Of a stretch of 64,000 nucleotides of DNA, positions 51,834 to 61,090 are shown in pieces. Origin of the DNA: Pachysolen tannophilus NRRL Y-2460 (taxonomy: Eukaryota; Ascomycota; Pichiomycetes; Alaninales; Pachysolenaceae); contig KV454012.1 of the NCBI GenBank assembly GCA_001661245.1, forward strand, positions 1,188,974-1,252,973, written 5' to 3'. Positions within the stretch are counted from its first letter, which is position 1. Each line of letters begins with the position of its first letter. The position numbers and the translations under genes were made by a program. A model generated the notes under the pieces. The model searched no databases. It had not been told where the DNA came from and saw only the letters and a program-made list of their open reading frames with translations.

Positions 51834-53015
51834 TCATCTCCTTTTCTTATTGCTTCTTGTGTTCTTTTCTGTTTTTGCTTCTAATTCGTTCCACAAGGCT
51901 TCTTCTTCTTCTTTTTCTTGAGCTTCAGTATATACTCTTTTTTTCTTACGTTCATTTTTATCTTTTGTTGTAGTTTCTTCTTCTTCCATATCTTGCTCAT
52001 CATCTAACATCATTACACAACTTATTTGTGAACCAATATAAATTTTAGCTATTTGTTCTCTTGAATCTAAATCAAATACTCTAACATATCTATCTAAACC
52101 ACCTGTAACTAATAAATTCCCTTCGAGGTAAGAGTTCAATGACTGTATGGAACCAACAGCTCCTTTGTATTTACCAATTAATTTCCCATTGGAGATATCA
52201 AATTTTGCTGTAGTTACATGAGTATCTGAACAAATAATTTCATTTGGATTATCTGTTCGTGAAAGTGTTAACAAAGGTTTTTCTGAAACTTTGAAATCAG
52301 CTATTGGTTTCCTACCATGTGAAGTATCATATTTTCTAATTTGTCCATATCTTGTAGCTGTTATCAACTTATAAGTATCACCAGTTACTGTTATATCTAT
52401 GAACATTATTTTCGAAATCCAAATTGGTACTCGAAGATCTAATTTATCATTTTTAACATTTTTACCTTGAAATATTATTTTTAATTCAAATTCACTATCA
52501 TCATTTTTTTTAGGTATTAAAGAGATGATCTTCAAATCATTTTCTTGACCACCATATGCAAAGATATTCTTCTGTAAAGGATGAGCAATAAAAGCACAAA
52601 CAGGACTTTTCACTGAATAATTTTTTTGTTTTTTATTCAAATCTTCAGGATCTATTATAGTTATTTTCCCACCTTGCGTGCATGAATAAATTAAACCAAA
52701 CGATTCAAATAAACTAATGAAAACATCTTCTTTATTAGCAAAGCAACCCACAAATTCTTTAACAACCAAATAATCCTCAACTTCTTTATCCCCCTGAACT
52801 GAATTATCATAAAAACAAATCTTACCATCCGATCTTGCACATATTATATAATTTTGATAAATGATAAAGTTTTGGATTTTACATAAACGAGTTTCCACAC
52901 AATGTGTTTTAATTGAATCAGGTTGAGTAGCTTTCTGAGAAGAAGTATCAGTACCCCTCTTACATATAATCTCCTTCAAAGACCCAGAGTCATCTGCTGC
53001 TGCCAATATCCTCAT
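51834..53015 (-). CDS. NSA1: Ribosome-biogenesis WD40 protein Nsa1
   Basis: A 393-residue nucleolar WD-repeat protein of 66S pre-ribosomes (Nsa1 module with Rpf1, Mak16, Rrp1; human WDR74). The start is the ATG at 53015 (MRILAAADDSGSLKEI); a TTG two codons earlier is not used. Blade-like segments include IICARSDGKICFYD, GLIYSCTQGGKITIID, FAYGGQENDLKII, VTGDTYKLITATRYGQIRKYD and NLLVTGGLDRYVRVFDL. The C-terminal tail is highly acidic then Lys/Arg-rich (nuclear localisation). Neighbour CUE3 as in YGL111W-YGL110C. Confidence 0.93.
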   Translation of the reverse strand: MRILAAADDSGSLKEIICKRGTDTSSQKATQPDSIKTHCVETRLCKIQNFIIYQNYIICARSDGKICFYDNSVQGDKEVEDYLVVKEFVGCFANKEDVFISLFESFGLIYSCTQGGKITIIDPEDLNKKQKNYSVKSPVCAFIAHPLQKNIFAYGGQENDLKIISLIPKKNDDSEFELKIIFQGKNVKNDKLDLRVPIWISKIMFIDITVTGDTYKLITATRYGQIRKYDTSHGRKPIADFKVSEKPLLTLSRTDNPNEIICSDTHVTTAKFDISNGKLIGKYKGAVGSIQSLNSYLEGNLLVTGGLDRYVRVFDLDSREQIAKIYIGSQISCVMMLDDEQDMEEEETTTKDKNERKKKRVYTEAQEKEEEEALWNELEAKTEKNTRSNKKRR

Positions 53016-53100
53016 CTCCAACTGATTTTCTTCAAATTGATAAAAAACTGATATACTACTACTACTACTCTTTCATCTAGAGCTCCAGATAGTACCACAC

Positions 53101-53120
53101 AAAAAATTTTTACTCATTGC
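53101..53120 (-). promoter_or_regulatory. RRPE motif with adjacent PAC-like motif upstream of NSA1
   Basis: About 85-105 bases upstream of the NSA1 ATG, reading toward the gene: GCAATGAGT (one mismatch from the PAC core GCGATGAG) followed directly by AAAAATTTTTT (RRPE). This pair is the classic signature of yeast ribosome-biogenesis promoters. Functional use is inferred. Confidence 0.55.
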
Positions 53121-53374
53121 ATGAAAACTTTTCATTAAAAAATTACACGACTTTAAACTCATTGAATAATACCACAAAACTGTTGTGTTGATAATTGATT
53201 TTAGTTTTTCAGCGGGACAATAAGATGGGAGTTTTTTAAATGGCAATGGCAATGGTCTAGGATTAACAGAAAAACATTTCTTTCTTTCTTTCTTTTTGGT
53301 GCTGCTATTTTCTAAATATAAATGGTGGTGGTTCACGACTTAGATCCATAAAATCAAAACAGCCTTTTGATCTT

Positions 53375-53446
53375 GCTCGTATGGCGCAGTGGTAGCGCAG
53401 CAGATTGCAAATCTGTTGGTCCTTAGTTCGAATCTGAGTGCGAGCT
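53375..53446 (+). tRNA. tRNA-Cys (anticodon GCA)
   Basis: The acceptor arms GCTCGTA and TGCGAGC pair. The D-arm is GGCGCAGTGGTAGCGC. The anticodon stem-loop CAGATTGCAAATCTG has anticodon GCA, and the T-arm contains GTTCGAATC. The discriminator is T (U73), the identity base conserved in tRNA-Cys. No intron. A T-run follows at about 53458-53466 as a Pol III terminator. Confidence 0.97.
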
Positions 53447-53699
53447 TGAGAAAAAAATTTTTTTTTCATTTTATTTTTCACTTAGAATTTTGCTGTGGGT
53501 GTTATAGCTCAGAATTTGTATGGGTGTAACTTCTACAACTATGTATGTGTTAATGTTTTGGAGTGAGTTTGTAGTTGTAATATTTAGCATTAAAATATAG
53601 ATCTATATTGAAGGCACATAAAGAACTGAAGATTATAAAAAAGTTGGTTTGAAGCAAAAATGAAAAAAATAAAAAAAGAAAAAAAAGAATTATATAGGC

Positions 53700-53731
<32 letters not shown>

Positions 53732-53799
53732 TAGTTTTTTTTTTTCTATAATAACACTTCTTAGTACAATGGTTGAGTGGACCTAAATTAGTTTTAACG
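53447..53799. other. Intergenic region tRNA-Cys / MCM7
   Basis: 353 bases: Pol III terminator T-run, a TGTATGGGTGTAAC-rich stretch (about 53515-53580), an AT dinucleotide run (about 53705-53731) and a T-run. Presumably the 3' flank of MCM7. No gene seen. Confidence 0.5.
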
Positions 53800-56265
53800 C
53801 TAATCGCTCATATCTGCATCCCAATCATCATCATCATTGGCATTTATTAACATCAAGTTTTCACTATCATCAATTTTTTGCCAGACACCCAAGTATTGAT
53901 ATTCATCTATACAATTATCGAAATTATTTTTGGTAAAACCTCTTGAAATGACTCTTTCTCTTATAGAATTCAAATTTAAAATTTTGTGTCCATTTTCTGA
54001 TCTTCTTGTGCTTAAATATAAATCTTTAATGATGTGATAAATTTTATTTATTGGAGAATTATCATCTTTATCCTTAGAATCATCTTCGTATAAAGATGAT
54101 TTAGAAACTTGTATTAATCTTAATGCTTCATCAACATCATCCATTAGTACTGTATTATCAAATCTAATTCTTGCTAATGCTTGTGACATTCTAATAATAC
54201 CTAATAAGGTTCTTGGAGTTGTATGGCTGAATGCTTTCTTGGAATTTTCGTTAAATTTTGAATCTTTTCTCATCTTTATATAAGATGAAATAATATAATC
54301 ACTTACATCTTTGGTGATTACAGGTCTAAATTTCCTAGCATAAGAGATATATTGTCTAATTGTTGAAGATTCTAATGGTTCAAATCCCATATCTGGTTGC
54401 CTGTTATGCATATGCACATAGGCAACATGCTGAGCTAATCTCTCATCATCTTCTCTAGAAGGACTATCCAACATTAAAAACAATATATCAAATCTGGATA
54501 ATAATGCTGCAGGAAGATTAATATTTTCAATTGGGGATAATCTAGGATTATATCTACCATATAAAGGATTTGCAGCTGCTAAAATTGATGTTCTAGCATT
54601 TAAAGTCGTAGTAATACCTGCTTTGGAAATAGAAATCGTTTGTTGTTCCATAACTTCATGAATAGCTGTTCTATCTCCATCTTCCATCTTATCAAATTCA
54701 TCGATACAACAGATACCATTATCTGCCAATACTAATGCTCCACCTTCTAAAACCATTTCATCAGTTATTGGATCTCTCATGACAGCAGCAGTTAAACCAA
54801 CACCAGAAGAACCTTTACCAGTTGTATAAACGGCTCTAGGAGCCAATTTGGAAATAGATTTTAATAATTGCGATTTGGCCACACCGGGATCTCCCATAAG
54901 ACAAACATTTATATCACCTCTAATTCTCATACCATCACCAATTTCTTTTGTAACACCTCCAACTAATAATAATAAGAGTGCTTTCTTAACATCTTCATGT
55001 CCAAAAATTTCAGGAGCAATCGACCTAGCTAATTTACTGTAAACATCACCTTCTGCTCTTAATTTTTCAATAAGTGTTTCAATTTCAGGTGTAATACCTA
55101 AATTTTCATATTTTTTTTTATGTTGTCTAACATATTGAGCTTCAAGGTAAGTTTCAGTTAATAAACCAGCTCTAAGAGCTCTAAACCCCGTATAAGGAGC
55201 TGGTAAAAAGATTCCAGCAACATCAACTATATCACCTGGACTCATAGATCTAACTAAATCTCCATTAACATGAATTGTTAATGTTCTTGGAATGTGTCCA
55301 ACAGGTACCTGATCAGCCAATTCTTGAATTTTTACATCTTGGAAAGCACTAAATTTTGAAGCTCTGGTACTCATAAATAATTTTCCCTTTGATTGATTTT
55401 CTTGACATTGAGGTGAAGTACATTCTACTAATGGAGTGAAAGTTCTAGATGAAACTTCTTGAAAAATTTCATAACCACATTTATCACAAGTATAAGCATT
55501 AACCAAGACAGAAGGTTTAACATCTGAAACTCTAGTGACAATACCTCTAACAGTTATTAATTGACCAACATAACTACCTTTAACTTCTCTAACAGCCAAT
55601 GCTTTACCTCTTCCTCTATATATATCAGATAATGGTCTAAAATATAAACAATATCTTCTAGTTAATTTTGGAGGAAACAAGTTATCATTTTTATTTTGTT
55701 GAGAATTTGTATTACTATTTTCACCAGCCTCACCACTACCACCACCACCAAGGGCTAAATCATCTTGTCTTGCTTCTTGTTCTAATCTAATATTTCTCAA
55801 TCTTCTTTGATGTAATATAACATCCAACACGTCATCTTTATAACTAACATCAACTGTAGGTTCAGGCATTATCTGGTCAACGACTTCACTAAATAAATTT
55901 ATATAGTGGAAAGTATTTTTAACTATATTATCAACTATTGAAGTCTTATTATTTTGACTAAAATCACCCTGGCTTAAACTAGCCGCAGTCTCATAGGCTT
56001 TAATATCATCCAAATCAATATATAAAGTTGACAATTCTCTATTACTAACTTTTTGTAATAAATTCATATATTTGGGACCATTGGACATAATATCATTTTC
56101 ATTTCCCATAGTGACATCTTGATCCATCTGATCATTAGTTGCTTCTTCATCGCGTGTACTACTTCCTTTCTTAAAATGTAATAAGAAATCCTCAATACTA
56201 TCCTTTATATCATTATAGTTGATATTAATCTGAACCGAAGGTAAAATAGAAGTTGTAGTAGCCAT
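53800..56265 (-). CDS. MCM7: MCM helicase subunit Mcm7 (Cdc47)
   Basis: Subunit of the Mcm2-7 replicative helicase. It has 821 residues (S. cerevisiae Cdc47 is 845). The start is the ATG at 56265 ([14 protein letters not shown]); an upstream GTG is not used. Mcm7-specific features are [20 protein letters not shown], the zinc finger [10 protein letters not shown]...CTSPQC, and [16 protein letters not shown]. The AAA+ core has Walker A GDPGVAKS (458-465), Walker [10 protein letters not shown], and the arginine finger in [12 protein letters not shown] winged-helix C terminus follows. A short Gly/Asn-rich insert ([18 protein letters not shown]) sits in the N-terminal domain. Confidence 0.97.
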   Translation of the reverse strand: MATTTSILPSVQININYNDIKDSIEDFLLHFKKGSSTRDEEATNDQMDQDVTMGNENDIMSNGPKYMNLLQKVSNRELSTLYIDLDDIKAYETAASLSQGDFSQNNKTSIVDNIVKNTFHYINLFSEVVDQIMPEPTVDVSYKDDVLDVILHQRRLRNIRLEQEARQDDLALGGGGSGEAGENSNTNSQQNKNDNLFPPKLTRRYCLYFRPLSDIYRGRGKALAVREVKGSYVGQLITVRGIVTRVSDVKPSVLVNAYTCDKCGYEIFQEVSSRTFTPLVECTSPQCQENQSKGKLFMSTRASKFSAFQDVKIQELADQVPVGHIPRTLTIHVNGDLVRSMSPGDIVDVAGIFLPAPYTGFRALRAGLLTETYLEAQYVRQHKKKYENLGITPEIETLIEKLRAEGDVYSKLARSIAPEIFGHEDVKKALLLLLVGGVTKEIGDGMRIRGDINVCLMGDPGVAKSQLLKSISKLAPRAVYTTGKGSSGVGLTAAVMRDPITDEMVLEGGALVLADNGICCIDEFDKMEDGDRTAIHEVMEQQTISISKAGITTTLNARTSILAAANPLYGRYNPRLSPIENINLPAALLSRFDILFLMLDSPSREDDERLAQHVAYVHMHNRQPDMGFEPLESSTIRQYISYARKFRPVITKDVSDYIISSYIKMRKDSKFNENSKKAFSHTTPRTLLGIIRMSQALARIRFDNTVLMDDVDEALRLIQVSKSSLYEDDSKDKDDNSPINKIYHIIKDLYLSTRRSENGHKILNLNSIRERVISRGFTKNNFDNCIDEYQYLGVWQKIDDSENLMLINANDDDDWDADMSD

Positions 56266-56704
56266 GGTCAAAATCACCTATTTACCAGGTTATATCCTTT
56301 TTTTTTCTTTCTTCCTCTCTCAAGTAAAACACTGAATTTAACACAAAATACAATATTTTGAAAAAGACCAACACTAATAAACAAGATAAAAGATGAATGA
56401 AATGAAAAATGAAAGATAAATCTTTTTTTTTTCCTTACTTTTCACTTTGCTAAACCGTTAATATTATAGGTTTTGAAACATAAAAAAGGTTGAAATATTT
56501 TTGTACAGGAAGAAACGCGCCGCGTAAAAATACTAATTAATTTTCCTTTTTAGGAAATACCATTAAATTTCATACATTTTTCGTGTCGCATAGTAAAGTA
56601 AGAAGATACAATACAATACAATATGATATGATATGATATTATATGATATTATATGATATTATATGAATATTTAACATTATATACAGTTACACATTTCTTT
56701 TCGT
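56266..56704. other. Intergenic region MCM7 / RAD26
   Basis: 439 bases between two minus-strand genes. It includes ACGCGCCGCGT near 56514-56524, an inverted word containing ACGCG, the core of the MluI cell-cycle box recognised by MBF and expected upstream of MCM genes. GATAT/TATATGATAT repeats (about 56618-56665) lie nearer the RAD26 end. No gene seen. Confidence 0.55.
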
Positions 56705-56954
56705 TTACTTGAATTCTTCTTTTAAAACCCAACCTTTTCTATTAGAGTTCCAATCACAGATTGACTTTAACATCGACCGAACAATGTACATATCTTGTTT
56801 ATTTTTCAATGTTAGTTTCAAATGGGTTAATATTTCGTAAGAAGAAGATATTTCTCCTTCTTTTTTAGTAGATAAGTAATCACGAATTCTTGAAATAAAA
56901 TCGTTTTTATCGATATTGGTGAAAATAGAATTTTCTGCCAAGGCGAGTTCTTCG

Positions 56955-56992
<38 letters not shown>

Positions 56993-59900
56993 AGAAAAAT
57001 CTGAACTTGAACCAGAATATTCTCTAATCATTGGTGAAGGTGCTCTACTCGCCAAAGGCGTTTTACGTCCAAAAATCTTTGAAGTTTCACTTTCCCTTTT
57101 TTCCTCCAATTCTTTCTTGGCCTTGATATTTTGTAATATGGAACTTGAAGACAACGATGATACGTTTGAACGGTAATTCGGATTGTTGGTTGATCTTCCA
57201 GCAGTACCAAATTTACCAGTAAAAGTTGGTGTACCTACTTTTGCCCTTCTAATTTGTTTTCTAGAATCCCTCAACATTTTTGAAGCAGCTTCTGCAATCC
57301 TAGTAGCTTCTCTTTCAATCAATAAGGTCTCTGGTCTTGAAGAATCCATGATTGAGTCATGCAGCAATGCACTATGAACTCCTGATGAGCTAAATAGATC
57401 TTCCATTAATCTTTCATCATCTTCCCTCTTAGTCTTGTTCTCAGTAGGGTCTCCTTGAAGTTTTTCTAAACCAGATACTCCAGTTATTTGAGCCACTTGA
57501 ATAAAATCATCTTCATCCTTATTTGAATTTTCATTTATTGTTTTCCGATCTCTAACCAATTTTCTCGAAATTCTTTGCTTGTCTCCTTCAAAATTAACCT
57601 CAGTTCCATTAAACATATCACCAGTTTCAGTTCCTCTTTCATTTTGATCTCCTAAGGTAAATAAATCATGCAAGTCATTCATTTTGAAAAAACGTCTTTG
57701 CTTAGGATCTTTCAATATCTTATTTGTTAAAAATTGCTTGAAAATTTGCCGATGATAAATCTTTTCTTCAATCGAACCAGCAATCATTAATCGATAAATA
57801 GTAACATCTTTTTTCTGACCCAATCTCCATGCTCTTTCTCTAGCTTGAACATCAGTAGAAGGATTCCAATCAGGATCATAAATTATGACTCGGTTAGCAC
57901 CTGTTAAGTTGACACCTAAACCGCCAACCCTGGTAGTTAATAAAAATATATTTATATTGGAATCTTCGTTAAATCTATCAACTAAAGACTGTCTAACACC
58001 AATTGGTGTTGTACCATCCATTCTCAAATACAGAAATTTTTCATTCTCATCATTTTTTGATATGTTCAAAGTATTTATAAATTTTTCTAATATATCTAAC
58101 ATTTGTCTAGTTTGACTAAATATCAAAATCTTACTTGACTCTTTCCTCCAAACTTCAATCAATGTTTTCACAACTTGCATCTTACCAGATTTAGCAGCGG
58201 AACCAAAATTAGTAAGCCGTTTACTCTTATCCTTACCAAACTCTACCAAATCAGGATGATTACAAATTTTCCTTAAAATATCAACACCATGTAAGACCTT
58301 TCTCTTACCTTCTAAAACGGAGGCCATCTCTTCAGAATGTAAGAAGTTTTCATACAAATTTTGTTGGTATTTTGTCAACTTACAAAACAAAACCATTTCA
58401 TTTTTAGCAGGCAAATCTTTTGCAACATCCGCTTTCACCCTTCTCAATAAATACGGAGAAATCAAATCTCTTAAAATTACAGCACATTTATAACCAGCTT
58501 GAACTTGAACATTAGTAGCATTTGCGTATCCACCTATATTAATTGGTATCGAAAATTGCAGCTGAAATACGGGTAATGTTCCTAATCTTCCTGGAAATAT
58601 AAAATCAAATAAACTCCATAACTCAACCAAATTATTCTGAATTGGTGTTCCAGATAAAATAACTCTATTATGTGATTTAAGTTGTTTGCAAGTTAAAGAA
58701 ATATCACTATTTGGATTTCTGATTTTATGCCCTTCATCTAGAACAACATATCCCCATCTTTGAGGCAAAATATGTTTTGCATAAATACGCAAACCAACAT
58801 AAGTTGTTATCAAAACATGACCTTTTTCAACAACTCTGTCAACTATTTCTTTAGCATTCATTTGAGAATTTTTGGAATTGATAGATTTCCCTTCTTCAAA
58901 GTCTTCTATTTCCAACATTTTTTCTAAATATTCATCATCTTCAACTATTTTTTTAGCACTCATACCTGTACCTATCGAATGCAAAATCATTGTTCTTAAA
59001 GGAGGCCACCATCTATGAAATTCATTGCACCACTGAGTTAATACTGTTGCTGGGCATACAATTAAAATTGGCTTGTTCAATTTCCCACTATAATGTAATC
59101 CTGCTAAAAATGAGATCACTTGAATCGTCTTTCCTAACCCCATTTCATCACCTATTATACCTCCAGTTTTTTGGGAATATAATTCCCATAGCCATTGTAC
59201 CCCAGTTTTTTGATAATCAAATAGAGATGGATAAATATCACCGGGCACTTTAAATTCGCCATTTAAGACAGCATCTGGTATTGTTGGGTGAGGTTTAAAC
59301 CATTCCTCTGTAATTTGATCTACTGGTTCTTCTGGGTGTTTTTTTAATCTTAAAGCAGAACGTCTTGACACCCAGTCATTCAATCGTCTCTGATAAAAAT
59401 TTTCATCCCCATCATCTATATTTCTATATTCTTCGTCAAATGACAATTTTTGGGATTTTTCAATTTTTGCCATCTTTTTCGATGATTTTCTTGTATTACT
59501 AGAAGTGGTTTCAATTTTAAAATCAGATAATTCAAAATCTTCATCATCATTATCATCCTCATCCTCCCCTTCTTCCTCGATTGAACTCCGTTTTCTTTTT
59601 TTACTCAATTTTTTTGGCAACTCATCTGTTAGATCATCTTCATCATTATAATGATAATCGTCGTCACGCTCATCATCTGCAGCCTTCTCTTCCAGCTCAT
59701 CACCTAAACCAGGAGACCTTAAAATTTGATGATCCATATGACCATTATTTGCAGTTTGTTCTTCGGTAAAAGCATTAAAAGTACCAAACGCCGTAGTTTT
59801 ACCTGTTCTTATTAAAAATTCTTTCCTTGTCTCTGATGGTAATTGTACCAGAGAAACATCTTGTGAAGAATTAGCTCTTTCAGATAACGCCACTTGAGTT

Positions 59901-60358
59901 GTAATTTTTCTTTTATTAATTCTATCCTGAATTTCTTTCAAATCTTTCACAATCAGAGCTAAATCTTCATCTTGTAACCAACGAATATCTTTTCTAATAT
60001 TTTCTTTTTCAGAAATTCTTGTCTTTGGATCGTTTAATTTTGTTCTTAAATTATCAATTCTTTTCAACAATTTGTCATAACTATCAGAAGTCTTTTTCAA
60101 TCTCTTTTGATCCAATTCATCATCTTTTAATAACATTTGTTTATCTGCATCTTCAGCAACTTTCCTTTCTAAAGAATCTTGCTCTACAAGTCTTACTCCT
60201 AACGATTGTAGAGCGCTACTAGGACCTTCTAATATTTCTTCTTCTTCTTCTTCATTACCTTGATGATTATCGTTTTCTTCATTTTGATCATGAGAGGAAC
60301 TCAGTCCTTGTTCATCACCTATATCATTTGATTTACTATAAATACCACTCTCTGACAT
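56705..60358 (-). CDS. RAD26: Rad26 DNA-dependent ATPase (CSB/ERCC6 homologue)
   Basis: SWI2/SNF2-family translocase for transcription-coupled repair, acting on stalled RNA polymerase II. It has 1217 residues (S. cerevisiae Rad26 is 1085). The N terminus is acidic with a leucine-latch-like region (SALQSLGVRLVEQDSLERKV). Helicase motif I is GDEMGLGKT (Lys410), motif II VVLDEGHKIRN, motif III LSGTPIQNN, followed by the Rad26/CSB block LPVFQLQFSIPINIGGYANA. Motifs V-VI are LTTRVGGLGVNLTGANRVII and QARERAWRLGQKK (about 840-850). A poly-Asn run (coded by AAT repeats, 56955-56990) lies near the C terminus before a helical ubiquitin-binding-like end. A basic/acidic NLS region precedes the ATPase. 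Confidence 0.96.
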
Positions 60359-61065
60359 CTAAGGCTAGATTGAAATTCAACAACTCATTGAAATTAAGAA
60401 AATTATATCAATCAAATCCTAATAAATTAAGAAATTTATCACTTTTAGTTAATTATACTTGATGCGCAATAAAGAAAGATTTTTGCTTACTAAAAAATTC
60501 ATTTAAGTCACAGTTTAACACAATGCAAAAAAAACCACACCACTCACACCACTCACACCACAAAGCAAACACCCTAAACCACCTACACCACCTACACCAC
60601 GTTTTACACCACCTACACCACTAACATTACATCTTACACCACTAACACCACTCTCTGCGCCACCCTATTTAGGGTACTTCCTACACCACTTCCTACACCA
60701 CCCTGAACCCATCTCACAGACGGCAGCCTGGGATGCGAAAACTCGCAGTTAACAAAAAGAAGATGACTATCAACTATGAAGTCACAAGCTTCTCGATGAA
60801 ACGATGGACCATAAATATAGATGAGAAACTTAATCTAATATTTGTTCTAGCCGCTTCCTCTGAGAACTAGCGTGATAGCCTTGCATTCATATTGTAATTT
60901 CTGCTGTTGAGTTGGTTCGTTTGTGTGAGAAAGGAGATAAATTAACTCCGAAAGAGAAAATATCATCATTTACTAAATCCGTTTTATTTATTATTTTTTT
61001 TTTTTTTTTTTGTATTTTGTTTTTTATTTTCATTTGTTTACTAAAAGTGTGAATTTGTAAATGCC
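60359..61065. promoter_or_regulatory. Divergent intergenic region with C-rich CACCAC(C/T) repeat array
   Basis: 707 bases between RAD26 and the Zn2Cys6 gene. About 60534-60706 is a degenerate array of units like ACACCACCTACACC and CACTCACACCA, strongly strand-asymmetric (C/A on plus). It contains ACCCTAA (60571-60577) and CACCCTATTTAGGGTAC (60661-60677). 60760-60920 is ordinary mixed sequence. A long T-run (60995-61011) precedes the start. No gene seen. Confidence 0.6.
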
Positions 61066-61090
61066 ATGGTTTATGAGTCACTGGGAGTAG
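61061..61090 (+). promoter_or_regulatory. Short upstream open frame overlapping the start of the Zn2Cys6 gene
   Basis: ATG at 61061 opens a 9-codon frame (MPWFMSHWE, stop TAG ending at 61090) in a different frame from the main ATG five bases later at 61066. Scanning ribosomes would meet this ATG first, so it could lower translation of the regulator. Use in the cell is inferred and depends on where the transcript starts. Confidence 0.5.
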
